From positions 2,914,001-2,978,000 of the forward strand of contig NZ_CP092587.1 in assembly GCF_023920225.1 (NCBI RefSeq): DNA of 64,000 nt, in the 5' to 3' direction. Origin of the DNA: Vibrio gazogenes (GTDB lineage Bacteria > Pseudomonadota > Gammaproteobacteria > Enterobacterales > Vibrionaceae). The position numbers and the translations under genes are program-made. Below the pieces are notes generated by a model. It did not search any database, was not told the DNA's origin, and saw nothing but the letters and a program-made list of their open reading frames with translations. Positions within the stretch are counted from its first letter, which is position 1; each line of letters begins with the position of its first letter. Below are positions 56,189 to 64,000 of the stretch, one piece after another.

Positions 56189-56223
56189 TCATTTTCAATA
56201 GGCAGAAATGCCTGAAGGTTTAT

Positions 56224-56299
56224 TCCCCCTTAGTTCAGTTGGTAGAACGGCGGACTGTTAATCCGTATGTCGCAGGTTCGAGTCCCGCAGGGGGAGCCA
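56224..56299 (+). tRNA. tRNA-Asn (GTT), copy 2
   Basis: Same 76-nt sequence as the copy at 55551. Preceded by a 35-bp spacer shared with the next Thr-Asn pair. Confidence 0.97.
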
Positions 56300-56310
56300 T
56301 ATTTTATATC

Positions 56311-56386
<76 letters not shown>

Positions 56387-56421
56387 TATTTTGTATAGGC
56401 AGCGATGTCTAAAAAGTTTAT

Positions 56422-56497
56422 TCCCCCTTAGTTCAGTTGGTAGAACGGCGGACTGTTAATCCGTATGTCGCAGGTTCGAGTCCCGCAGGGGGAGCCA
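56422..56497 (+). tRNA. tRNA-Asn (GTT), copy 3
   Basis: Same 76-nt sequence as the other Asn copies. It closes the second unit before the terminator. Confidence 0.97.
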
Positions 56498-56503
56498 CTT
56501 TCC

Positions 56504-56535
56504 AAAAAAGCCACAGCATTTGCTGTGGCTTTTTT
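56504..56535. terminator. Bidirectional terminator after the second tRNA unit
   Basis: AAAAAAGCCACAGC, loop ATTT, GCTGTGGCTTTTTT is a perfect stem flanked by A and T runs, so it can also terminate djlA coming from the opposite side. Confidence 0.93.
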
Positions 56536-56566
56536 GGTTTAATGCCGGCCTTATCCTGAGATCAGT

Positions 56567-57418
56567 TTAAAAGCCTTTGGCCTTTTTGATCAGATCATAA
56601 GCCTGTTGAATTTCCTGCGATTTTTCTTTCGCCATTGTCATCATTTCCGGAGGCAGACCTTTCGCCATCAGTTTATCGGGATGATGTTCATTCATCAGCT
56701 TCCGATACGCTCTTTTTACTGTTTTTGCGTCTGCACTTTCATCAACACCCAGCACATGATATGCATCACTCAGATGGTTCGAAGCATATGATTGTCCGAA
56801 ACTGCCCTGCCGATGATCTTGATAGCTTCCTTGCCCGGAATCCGCATGATGTTGAAATCGAAAAGCCGCTTCCTGCATTCTCAACCGTTGCTCAAGCTGC
56901 TCTTCTGAGAATGCCAGTCCTCTGGCTATCTTATGCAGAATATCTCGCTCACTCGGATGCAACTCTCCATCGGCAAAGGCTGCGGAGATCTGTAATTCTA
57001 GAAAAAATTGAATTAAATCACGTCGCCCACCGGTTGAACGCATCACCTGCTCAAGCACTTCTTCTAAAGGAAAGCCAGATTCTTTCCCTTCACGAAACGC
57101 CTCTTGTGCCGCGCGTTGCTGCGCATCGTTCAGGTTCATCCGATCCATCATAATCGTTGCTAGACGAATCTCTTCTTTCGTCACCTTTCCCTTGGCTTTC
57201 GCAACATGCCCCATCACCGAGAAAGCGGCACGAAAGAATTCATCTTGACGCGCTTCCTGAGATGCGCCCCCATTCCCCCCGACAGAGAATGGTGAACCTT
57301 GATACTGTCTTCGGGCTTTATCAAACTGATGCCCAAGAAAAAGCCCGAAAATGGCCCCTATCGGACCACCCAGCAATAAACCAAAAAAAGTACCCAAAAT
57401 TTTGCCGAAAATATGCAT
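56567..57418 (-). CDS. djlA: DjlA, membrane-anchored DnaJ-like co-chaperone
   Basis: A 283-residue protein. The N-terminal hydrophobic Gly-rich segment (ILGTFFGLLLGGPIGAIFGLFLG) anchors it in the inner membrane. A TerB-like domain spans about 50-165 and the C-terminal J domain carries the HHPDK motif near residue 248, which stimulates DnaK. In E. coli it is linked to the Rcs envelope-stress response. It is divergent from lptD as in other gammaproteobacteria, with 146 bp between them. Confidence 0.95.
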   Translation of the reverse strand: MHIFGKILGTFFGLLLGGPIGAIFGLFLGHQFDKARRQYQGSPFSVGGNGGASQEARQDEFFRAAFSVMGHVAKAKGKVTKEEIRLATIMMDRMNLNDAQQRAAQEAFREGKESGFPLEEVLEQVMRSTGGRRDLIQFFLELQISAAFADGELHPSERDILHKIARGLAFSEEQLEQRLRMQEAAFRFQHHADSGQGSYQDHRQGSFGQSYASNHLSDAYHVLGVDESADAKTVKRAYRKLMNEHHPDKLMAKGLPPEMMTMAKEKSQEIQQAYDLIKKAKGF

Positions 57419-57564
57419 TATTGACTCTCATTCAGTGAATTTTTTACGAGTTGCGCAGTCTACTAGTGCTGTATGATTGAATTTCCATTATGATTAGAGA
57501 CATTTTTAGTTCAACTGATGCTGATCATCCGAATCAACTCAATTTAACAGGATAACACAACTAG

Positions 57565-59877
57565 ATGTCAGACTTTCCTCGTTCGTTGCTAGCTGCTTCG
57601 ATCTGTGCAGCGCTTTTTATTCCATATAGTTATGCAGAAACAGCTCCGCAAAGCAATACGGTTACTATCGGTCAGTGCCGTGCCGGAGACATCGAACCAA
57701 CCAACCAGAATGAGCAACCCATTAATGTTGAAGCGGATAAGCTTGAAGCAGTTAATGGCGATAAAGCGACATATGCTGGTAATGTTGTCGTGGTTCAGGG
57801 CAAAAAACGGATGACTGCCGATACCGTTACCCTACACCAAAAAGATAACATTGTGGTCGCACAAGGGAATGTCAAGTTCGATGATGGTGAAGTTCAAGCA
57901 GTTTCAGAGCGAGCAACCAATAATCTCAATACTAACCAATTGACGCTGGAAAAAACCAACTATCATTTTCTCTGCCAACCGGGTCGGGGAGATGCGGTTT
58001 ATATCGCCAAAACAGGTCAGGCGATGTATGAAATAGAAGATGGTTCGATCACGTCCTGTCCTGACGGAGATAACGCCTGGCGTTTAAAAGCCTCCAGTAT
58101 TTCGATTGATCAGAATGAAGAAACCGCAACATTTTACAACCCGCGAATGGAAGTGCTGGGCGTCCCCCTACTCTACTTACCAATGCTCACGGTACCGATC
58201 GGAGATACGCGGAAAACCGGATTTCTTTATCCGACATTTTCTTTCGGTTCAAAAGATGGCTTTCAACTCAATGTCCCGATCTACTGGAACCTTGCCCCCA
58301 ACTATGATTTGCAAACCGATCTGAAATACATGGAAAACCGGGGAACACAACTGAACAGCCATTTTCGCTATTTGAATGCTTTCGGAAGTGGCAACATCAA
58401 TTATGAATATCTGCCGGACGATAAAAAATATCCGGAAAAGGATGACCGCTGGGGATTCCAACTCACTCACTACGGTATTTATGATCAATCCTGGGCGCTG
58501 GCGATCAATTACGCTGAAGTCAGTGATATCGATTATTTTTCTGATTTAGGTTCAGAAATAGGCACCCGACAAGATGGTCAGTTAACCCAAGAAGCAAGTA
58601 TCTCTTACCGTTCAGCCAGTTGGGATCTGTCTCTGCTCACCCGGGATTTCCAGATCCTGACAGAGACAGGCAATCAACCTTACAGACTCATGCCTCAGGT
58701 TGCCTTTAACTATTATGCCCCTGAGCTGATGCGTTATCTTGATTTTGACTTGATTAGTCATGTTTCAAGATTCGATACCGATGAAAATGGCGCACCTTCG
58801 GCAACCCGGGTCCATGTTGAACCGGGTATCAAGATTCCGTTAGGAGCTACTTGGGGAACCTGGACAACAGAGGCACGATTACTCTCAACCTATTATCGAC
58901 AAGATTTAGAAGGGGTTGATGCTTCAAAGGGTTATAAAGAAAATGTATCCCGAAATATTCCTGAATTTCGCTCGAATGTCGGCCTGATCCTTGAGCGGGA
59001 TACCGTCGTTTTAGATGGTTATACACAAACGTTAGAACCTCAGGTACAGTATCTTTATATTCCCAAAAGAGATCAAAGTGACATCGCCCGTTACGATACG
59101 ACGCTGTTACAGACCGACTACTATGGTCTGTTCCGGAGCCGTAAATACGGTAGTGTTGACTATATCGCCCCGGCTAACCAAATTAGCTATGGTGCAGCCT
59201 CGCGCTTTTTCGATGATCAATATAAAGAACGCTTAAACATCGCTTTTGGGCAAATATTCTATTTGGATAAAGGTCTAAAAGATAACTTTAATCGTTCAAC
59301 CTCCGAAAACTCAGATTATTCAGCCTGGGCTGTCGAAATGGATTTCAATTATGACGATACGCTGTTCTATCATGGGGGTATCCAATATGACGTTGACACG
59401 TCTCGAATGCAACTGTCGAACAGTACCCTTGAGTACCGACATGATAAAGGCTTTATCCAGACCAACTACCGTTATGTCACCCAAGACTATATTGAGGATA
59501 CCGTTGGTGACACTCTGGACGTCAATTCTCTGACTAAAGATGGAATTTCACAACTCGGTGTCGTTGCACAATACAACCTCAGCCCAAAATGGCAAACGAA
59601 GGCGCTCTACTATTATGATCTCACCACAGATAATCCACTAGAGTGGCAGGCGAACCTGACTTATATCTCTGACTGCTGGTTTATCGGCCTGACGTACAGC
59701 CGGGAGCTGGATAAATGGACGCCGTCGTTCCAACAATATCCTGATGCCGAAGCAAGATATGAGAACAACTTTAGCGTCAATATCGGCATTATCGGCTTGG
59801 GAACTAATATGGCGTATAGCAATAAAGTAACGTCGAATGCAATTGGTTATGGACGGCCCTTCATGCTCAGTAACTAA
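57565..59877 (+). CDS. lptD: LPS-assembly outer-membrane protein LptD
   Basis: A 770-residue outer-membrane beta-barrel that, with LptE, inserts lipopolysaccharide in the outer leaflet. A signal peptide ends at SYAETAPQ. Residues about 45-190 form the periplasmic beta-jellyroll (INVEADKLEAVNGDKATYAG), followed by a large barrel. Cysteines occur in TIGQCRAGD, HFLCQPGR, TSCPDG and, near the C-terminus, SDCWFIGL. The E. coli protein has two adjacent Cys in this last place and here there is one. The C-terminal region YSRELDKW is as expected. It leads lptD-surA-pdxA-rsmA-apaG-apaH. Confidence 0.96.
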   Translation: MSDFPRSLLAASICAALFIPYSYAETAPQSNTVTIGQCRAGDIEPTNQNEQPINVEADKLEAVNGDKATYAGNVVVVQGKKRMTADTVTLHQKDNIVVAQGNVKFDDGEVQAVSERATNNLNTNQLTLEKTNYHFLCQPGRGDAVYIAKTGQAMYEIEDGSITSCPDGDNAWRLKASSISIDQNEETATFYNPRMEVLGVPLLYLPMLTVPIGDTRKTGFLYPTFSFGSKDGFQLNVPIYWNLAPNYDLQTDLKYMENRGTQLNSHFRYLNAFGSGNINYEYLPDDKKYPEKDDRWGFQLTHYGIYDQSWALAINYAEVSDIDYFSDLGSEIGTRQDGQLTQEASISYRSASWDLSLLTRDFQILTETGNQPYRLMPQVAFNYYAPELMRYLDFDLISHVSRFDTDENGAPSATRVHVEPGIKIPLGATWGTWTTEARLLSTYYRQDLEGVDASKGYKENVSRNIPEFRSNVGLILERDTVVLDGYTQTLEPQVQYLYIPKRDQSDIARYDTTLLQTDYYGLFRSRKYGSVDYIAPANQISYGAASRFFDDQYKERLNIAFGQIFYLDKGLKDNFNRSTSENSDYSAWAVEMDFNYDDTLFYHGGIQYDVDTSRMQLSNSTLEYRHDKGFIQTNYRYVTQDYIEDTVGDTLDVNSLTKDGISQLGVVAQYNLSPKWQTKALYYYDLTTDNPLEWQANLTYISDCWFIGLTYSRELDKWTPSFQQYPDAEARYENNFSVNIGIIGLGTNMAYSNKVTSNAIGYGRPFMLSN

Positions 59878-59999
59878 TGACTAGCTACAATAACGAAGCT
59901 GATGGTCTCATTCGTTGCATTCATCTCGGTGTTTGTAAATCATTATATTTTTTGAACAACAAGTGGCATGCAAAATATGCCCAATCAATAGGATTCTCG

Positions 60000-61292
60000 A
60001 TGAAACTGTGGCAATACTTTCTAATCACAATCATCAGCCTTTATAGTCTGAACATTAGTGCAACCCCGGTCGAGCTCGATCGTATCGCCGTGATTGTCAA
60101 TGACAGTGCGATTTTAACCAGTGATATAGACACGGAGATGAAGCTGTTTAAAGCAAATGCAACGCATCATCATCAAACCCTTCCGTCGGACGATGTTATC
60201 CGGGCACAGGTTATCGATAAACTCATTTCAGACACACTGCAAAAGCAGGAAGCTGATCGTATTGGGGTAAAAATTGATGACAGTCGTTTAAATCAGGCGA
60301 TTGAAGAGATAGCCAAACAAAATGATCAAACGGTGCAGGAACTCAGAAAGTCAATCGAACAGTCTGGCGTCAGCTACGGTACATTTAGAGAAAAAATTCG
60401 TGATGAGATAGCCATTTCAGAAGCGCGTAATGCACTCGTGCGCCGTCGAATTAATATTTTACCGGCAGAAGTAGATTCGCTGGCAGATATCCTCAATCAA
60501 GAAACAGATACTTCCGTTCAGTACAAAATCAGCCATATTCAACTCCGTATTGATAGTGATAATGACAAGTCTAAAGTCGAAGCACTGGCAAAATCGTTAG
60601 TTCGCCGACTTGCCAAAGGCGAAAGCTTCAGAACATTGGCTCTTACCTATTCAAAAGGCCCAAAAGCGCTGCAAGGCGGTGACTGGGGCTGGATGAGAAA
60701 AGAAGAAATGCCGACCATTTTCGCAGATCAAATCAAGATGCAAAGTAAAGGGACGATTATTGGCCCATTTCGTAGTGGCGTCGGACTCCACATTTTGAAA
60801 ATTGATGATGTGAAAGGGCTACAAACCGTGTCCGTGACTGAAGTTAATGCGCGTCACATTCTGCTCAAACCCTCCATTATTTTAAGTGATGACGGTGCCA
60901 AAAAAGAGCTTAATTCTTTCATTCAGAAGATTCATAACAAAGAAGCGACTTTTGGTGCACTTGCTCAGCAGTACAGTCAAGACCCGGGCTCAGCATCACA
61001 ACAAGGCAATCTCGGCTATCAATCACCGGATATTTATGTCCCTGAATTCAAACATCAGATTGAGACACTACCGGTAGGCCAAATCAGTAAACCATTTAAA
61101 ACCGTTCACGGCTGGCACATTGTCGAAGTATTGGGACGCCGTCAGGTGGATAAGACCGATGCTGCGCAGAAAAACAAAGCTTATCGAATTCTGTTCAATC
61201 GCAAGTTTAATGAAGAATCCAGTACCTGGATCCAAGAGTTAAAAGCGAGTGCCTTTATTGAACGACTCAAGGATAATTCGAATGACAATTAA
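60000..61292 (+). CDS. surA: SurA, periplasmic chaperone and peptidyl-prolyl isomerase
   Basis: A 430-residue periplasmic chaperone for outer-membrane proteins, including LptD, encoded just upstream. The signal peptide [21 protein letters not shown] is followed by the N-terminal chaperone domain ([20 protein letters not shown]). Two parvulin domains follow at about 175-275 and 285-385 ([12 protein letters not shown] and [15 protein letters not shown] motifs). ATG 60000 has AGGA upstream. An in-frame start that overlaps the lptD stop was rejected since it would bury the signal peptide. Confidence 0.96.
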   Translation: MKLWQYFLITIISLYSLNISATPVELDRIAVIVNDSAILTSDIDTEMKLFKANATHHHQTLPSDDVIRAQVIDKLISDTLQKQEADRIGVKIDDSRLNQAIEEIAKQNDQTVQELRKSIEQSGVSYGTFREKIRDEIAISEARNALVRRRINILPAEVDSLADILNQETDTSVQYKISHIQLRIDSDNDKSKVEALAKSLVRRLAKGESFRTLALTYSKGPKALQGGDWGWMRKEEMPTIFADQIKMQSKGTIIGPFRSGVGLHILKIDDVKGLQTVSVTEVNARHILLKPSIILSDDGAKKELNSFIQKIHNKEATFGALAQQYSQDPGSASQQGNLGYQSPDIYVPEFKHQIETLPVGQISKPFKTVHGWHIVEVLGRRQVDKTDAAQKNKAYRILFNRKFNEESSTWIQELKASAFIERLKDNSNDN

Positions 61293-62274
61293 GCGTATTG
61301 TAGTCACCGCAGGTGAACCAGCGGGGATTGGCCCGGATCTGGTACTCGCACTCTCTCAGGAAGATTGGTCACACCAAATCGTCGTCTGTGCAGATAAGTC
61401 GCTGTTACAACAGCGAGCAACTCAGTTGGGTATCGAGGTTGAACTCAATGATTATGATGCGACCCAACCTCCGGTGGTTCAAAAAGCAGGCTCACTCGTG
61501 GTAGAACATATCGCACTAGCAACCCCGGTTACCGCAGGACAGCTTGATGCATCCAATGGTCGCTACGTTCTGCAAACGCTGGAGCGGGCGGCTGAAGGAT
61601 GCCTGAGCGATGAATTTGATGCTGTCGTTACCGGCCCGGTTCATAAAGGAATTATCAATCGTTCCGGCGTGGCCTTCAGCGGACATACCGAATTTTTTGC
61701 CGAGAAATCAAATACACCACTGGTGGTGATGATGCTTGCGACAGAGGGGCTCAAAGTTGCTTTAGTGACCACACACATTCCACTTGCTTATGTAGCCAAA
61801 GCAGTTACGACCGAACGTCTCCAAAGCATTATTCGTATTCTTCATCACGACCTGAAAGAGAAATTTGCGATTGACGACCCACATATTTATGTGTGTGGAC
61901 TCAATCCTCACGCCGGTGAAGATGGATGTTTAGGCCATGAAGAAATAGACACGATCACACCAGCGCTGAATGAGCTGAGAGATGAGGAAAATATGCACCT
62001 CACCGGTCCTCTGCCTGCCGACACGATATTTCATGACAAGTACCTCGAGCAAGCAGATACAATTTTAGGTATGTATCATGATCAGGTGCTTCCTGTACTA
62101 AAATATAAAGGATTCAGCCGTTCGGTTAACATTACGCTGGGGCTGCCTTTTATCCGCACTTCGGTCGATCATGGTACCGCCTTGGATCTTGCTGGCACCG
62201 GAACTGCTGATATAGGCAGTTTTAAAACGGCGTTACAACAAGCTATCGAATTAGTCAATAAAAGAACAAAGTAG
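61282..62274 (+). CDS. pdxA: 4-hydroxythreonine-4-phosphate dehydrogenase
   Basis: A 330-residue NAD-dependent enzyme of pyridoxal phosphate synthesis. It acts two steps after Epd, which is encoded elsewhere in this window. It begins [20 protein letters not shown]. Metal-binding histidines lie in [11 protein letters not shown] near residue 140 and [16 protein letters not shown] near residue 265, with NPHAGEDG near residue 210. ATG 61282 overlaps the surA end by 11 bp. Confidence 0.96.
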   Translation: MTIKRIVVTAGEPAGIGPDLVLALSQEDWSHQIVVCADKSLLQQRATQLGIEVELNDYDATQPPVVQKAGSLVVEHIALATPVTAGQLDASNGRYVLQTLERAAEGCLSDEFDAVVTGPVHKGIINRSGVAFSGHTEFFAEKSNTPLVVMMLATEGLKVALVTTHIPLAYVAKAVTTERLQSIIRILHHDLKEKFAIDDPHIYVCGLNPHAGEDGCLGHEEIDTITPALNELRDEENMHLTGPLPADTIFHDKYLEQADTILGMYHDQVLPVLKYKGFSRSVNITLGLPFIRTSVDHGTALDLAGTGTADIGSFKTALQQAIELVNKRTK

Positions 62275-62277
62275 TTA

Positions 62278-63087
62278 ATGATGATGAAAAATGATGTCCA
62301 CTTAGGACACAAAGCCCGAAAACGCTTCGGTCAAAACTTCCTCAATGATCCTTATATCATTGATGGTATTGTTTCTGCGATCAACCCGAGGCTCGGAGAA
62401 AATCTGGTTGAAATCGGCCCTGGTCTGGGGGCGTTGACAGAACCCGTCGGAAGAGAAATCGATAAACTCAGCGTCGTCGAACTCGATCGTGATTTGGCTG
62501 AGCGACTGAGAAATCATCCTGACTTAAAAGACAAGCTATCGATTTACGAAGCGGATGCGCTAAGCTTTGATTTTAGCCAATTGGTGCAATCTCAGAACAA
62601 ACTGCGTGTGTTTGGTAATCTGCCATACAATATCTCCACCCCCTTGATGTTCCACCTGTTTGAATTCCAGAATCAAATTCAGGATATGCATTTCATGTTG
62701 CAAAAAGAGGTTGTCAACCGACTCGCAGCAGGGCCAGGAACAAAAGCCTATGGACGCCTGACGGTGATGACCCAGTATTACTGTAAGGTCATACCGGTGC
62801 TGGAAGTACCACCGGAGTCGTTTGTACCGCCACCGAAAGTAGATTCGGCAGTCGTCCGACTCGTACCACATCAAGAGTTACCTTATCCGGCAACCAGCCT
62901 CAAATGGCTCGACAGAGTCTGTCGGGAAGGATTTAATCAGCGGCGTAAAACCGTTCGTAACTGCTATAAGTCGCTACTCGATGTTTCAATCTTAGAAGAA
63001 CTAGGTATCAATCCGACTAGCCGTCCGGAGAATCTATCCCTCAGCCAATTTGTCGCCATGGCAAACTGGCTGGACAGCAACAGCTAA
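62278..63087 (+). CDS. rsmA: 16S rRNA dimethyladenosine transferase (KsgA)
   Basis: A 269-residue SAM-dependent enzyme that dimethylates A1518 and A1519 in 16S rRNA, a late check on 30S assembly. [15 protein letters not shown], the SAM motif [14 protein letters not shown] and the catalytic NLPYNIS motif near residue 117 are present. It begins [10 protein letters not shown], three ATG codons in a row, 3 bp after pdxA. Any of them could serve as the start. Confidence 0.97.
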   Translation: MMMKNDVHLGHKARKRFGQNFLNDPYIIDGIVSAINPRLGENLVEIGPGLGALTEPVGREIDKLSVVELDRDLAERLRNHPDLKDKLSIYEADALSFDFSQLVQSQNKLRVFGNLPYNISTPLMFHLFEFQNQIQDMHFMLQKEVVNRLAAGPGTKAYGRLTVMTQYYCKVIPVLEVPPESFVPPPKVDSAVVRLVPHQELPYPATSLKWLDRVCREGFNQRRKTVRNCYKSLLDVSILEELGINPTSRPENLSLSQFVAMANWLDSNS

Positions 63088-63141
63088 CTAACTGCATCAT
63101 GCCGCGGTATCATCCGCGGCACGGCCGAGTAAGGAGGTTAT

Positions 63142-63522
63142 ATGGATATATCCAAGCCATGCATTAAAGTGCAAGTTCATACCAAATATATCCCCGATCA
63201 ATCACTCCCAGAACAAGACCGATATATTTTTGCATATGTGATTACGGTGAAGAATCTCAGTCAGGAAACGGTTCAGTTGATCGGACGTAGATGGTTGATT
63301 ACGGATGCCAATGGAAAACAGATGTCCGTCGAAGGTGATGGTGTTGTCGGAGAACAGCCGTTTATCGCCGCCAATGACGAATATACCTATACCAGTGGAA
63401 CCGCCCTCGAAACACCGGTTGGCGTCATGCAAGGACAGTACATCATGCATGATAGCGAGGGAGAAGAGTTCACTGCGGAAATTGAACCTTTCCGCCTCTA
63501 TGTTCCGCATATTCTCCACTGA
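63142..63522 (+). CDS. apaG: ApaG (CorD) protein
   Basis: A 126-residue single-domain protein with an immunoglobulin-like beta fold. It contains [21 protein letters not shown] and the loop [10 protein letters not shown], typical of ApaG. Its biochemical role is not settled, with links to magnesium and cobalt tolerance and nucleotide binding. AAGGAGG lies at ideal spacing before the ATG. It lies between rsmA and apaH as in E. coli. Confidence 0.95.
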   Translation: MDISKPCIKVQVHTKYIPDQSLPEQDRYIFAYVITVKNLSQETVQLIGRRWLITDANGKQMSVEGDGVVGEQPFIAANDEYTYTSGTALETPVGVMQGQYIMHDSEGEEFTAEIEPFRLYVPHILH

Positions 63523-63539
63523 GCGTTAAACGAATTGAC

Positions 63540-63640
63540 TGAAATGAATTGCTTTCAGTGAAGCGTTTTAAACGCGTTGCTTTCAACATCATTACTTTTT
63601 TAAACACAATTACTTTAAACATAATTGCTTTAAACAAAAA
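63540..63640 (+). repeat. Period-15 tandem repeat between apaG and apaH
   Basis: Two clear adjacent 15-bp units, AATTACTTTAAACAT (63608-63622) and AATTGCTTTAAACAA (63623-63637), follow several degenerate copies (for example TTGCTTTCA near 63550 and 63580). The last copy ends just before the apaH ribosome site. Confidence 0.75.
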
Positions 63641-63652
63641 GGGACGATCCAA

Positions 63653-64000
63653 TTGGCGAATTATATTGTTGGCGATCTACAAGGGTGTCTGGACGAACTC
63701 GAACGACTCCTTTCTCAAGTTGACTTCCGCCCTCAGCATGATCAACTGTGGGTTGCTGGCGATCTGGTTGCCAGAGGTCCGAAGTCACTGGAAACACTGC
63801 GCTATATTAAAGCATTGGGAACATCCGCCAAGACTGTATTAGGCAATCATGATCTCCACCTACTGTCGATTGCACTGGGGATCCATCCTCTGAAAAAGAA
63901 AGATCGTACCGCTGCCATTTTTCAGGCGCCAGATAGAGACGAACTGCTCGAATGGTTACGACACCAACCTCTCCTGCAGGAACATTCTGAATTTGTCGTC
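63653..64000 (+). CDS. apaH: Diadenosine tetraphosphatase ApaH (partial, runs off window)
   Basis: The first 116 codons of a metallophosphatase that splits Ap4A into two ADP and also removes Np4A caps from RNA. It starts with TTG in an otherwise normal N-terminus ([11 protein letters not shown]), preceded by GGGA. No ATG is available nearby. The metal motifs [15 protein letters not shown] and LGNHDLH are all in place. The window ends inside the gene, near residue 116 of about 270. Confidence 0.93.
   Translation, partial: MANYIVGDLQGCLDELERLLSQVDFRPQHDQLWVAGDLVARGPKSLETLRYIKALGTSAKTVLGNHDLHLLSIALGIHPLKKKDRTAAIFQAPDRDELLEWLRHQPLLQEHSEFVV

Overview
The window is a chromosomal segment of a gammaproteobacterium of the family Vibrionaceae, most likely a Vibrio. 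This rests on the housekeeping gene order (mscS, fbaA-pgk-epd, tktA, metK, sprT, rsmE-gshB-yqgE-ruvX, pilT, yggS-proC-yggT-yggU, then rdgB-hemW, glsA, trmB, mutY-yggX-mltC, a tRNA cluster, djlA, lptD-surA-pdxA-rsmA-apaG-apaH), on protein sequences close to the E. coli/Vibrio families, and on a Vibrio-type stressosome and T6SS cargo. Species cannot be named from sequence alone.

Left conserved block (1-16.1 kb): mechanosensitive channel, glycolytic/pentose-phosphate enzymes, SAM synthetase under tandem MetJ boxes, glutathione synthetase and the ruvX/pilT/proC neighbourhood. Two features stand out. A 268-bp, highly folded, MITE-like element lies just upstream of mscS. The endA/dns nuclease gene usually found between sprT and rsmE is missing, and a spacer of short tandem repeats lies there.

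Accessory block (16.1-48.5 kb): about 32 kb separates yggU from rdgB, which are adjacent in E. coli. From left to right it holds a UbiD-family decarboxylase behind a perfect 16-bp palindrome. Next is a complete stressosome module on the minus strand: globin-containing RsbR, RsbS, RsbT kinase and RsbX phosphatase, followed by a hybrid histidine kinase and an HD-GYP response regulator. It then has a secreted M6 metalloprotease, a Blc lipocalin, a nitrilase-fold protein, a WYL regulator with a small partner, and an MNT-HEPN protein. The block ends in a minus-strand T6SS cargo cluster: vgrG, PAAR, DUF4123 adaptor, VRR-NUC nuclease effector (TseV-like), DUF3396 immunity (TsiV-like), a small unknown protein, a second DUF4123 adaptor, a 1593-aa Rhs effector and its immunity gene. 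Downstream are three displaced Rhs C-terminal/immunity cassettes and a broken symE-like fragment. No T6SS structural genes are present, so this is an auxiliary (orphan) cluster.

Right conserved block (48.5-64 kb): ITPase, HemW, glutaminase, tRNA methyltransferase, MutY/YggX/MltC, nine tRNA genes in two transcription units (Phe, Thr, Asn) with an evident duplicated Thr-Asn module, DjlA, and the envelope/ribosome operon lptD-surA-pdxA-rsmA-apaG-apaH. apaH starts at TTG and runs off the window end.

The least expected biology is in the accessory block: a stressosome whose RsbS lacks the canonical phospho-serine, and a Rhs locus with a reservoir of start-less toxin tips. Several intergenic spacers also carry tandem duplications with periods of 15, 17 or 19 bp.
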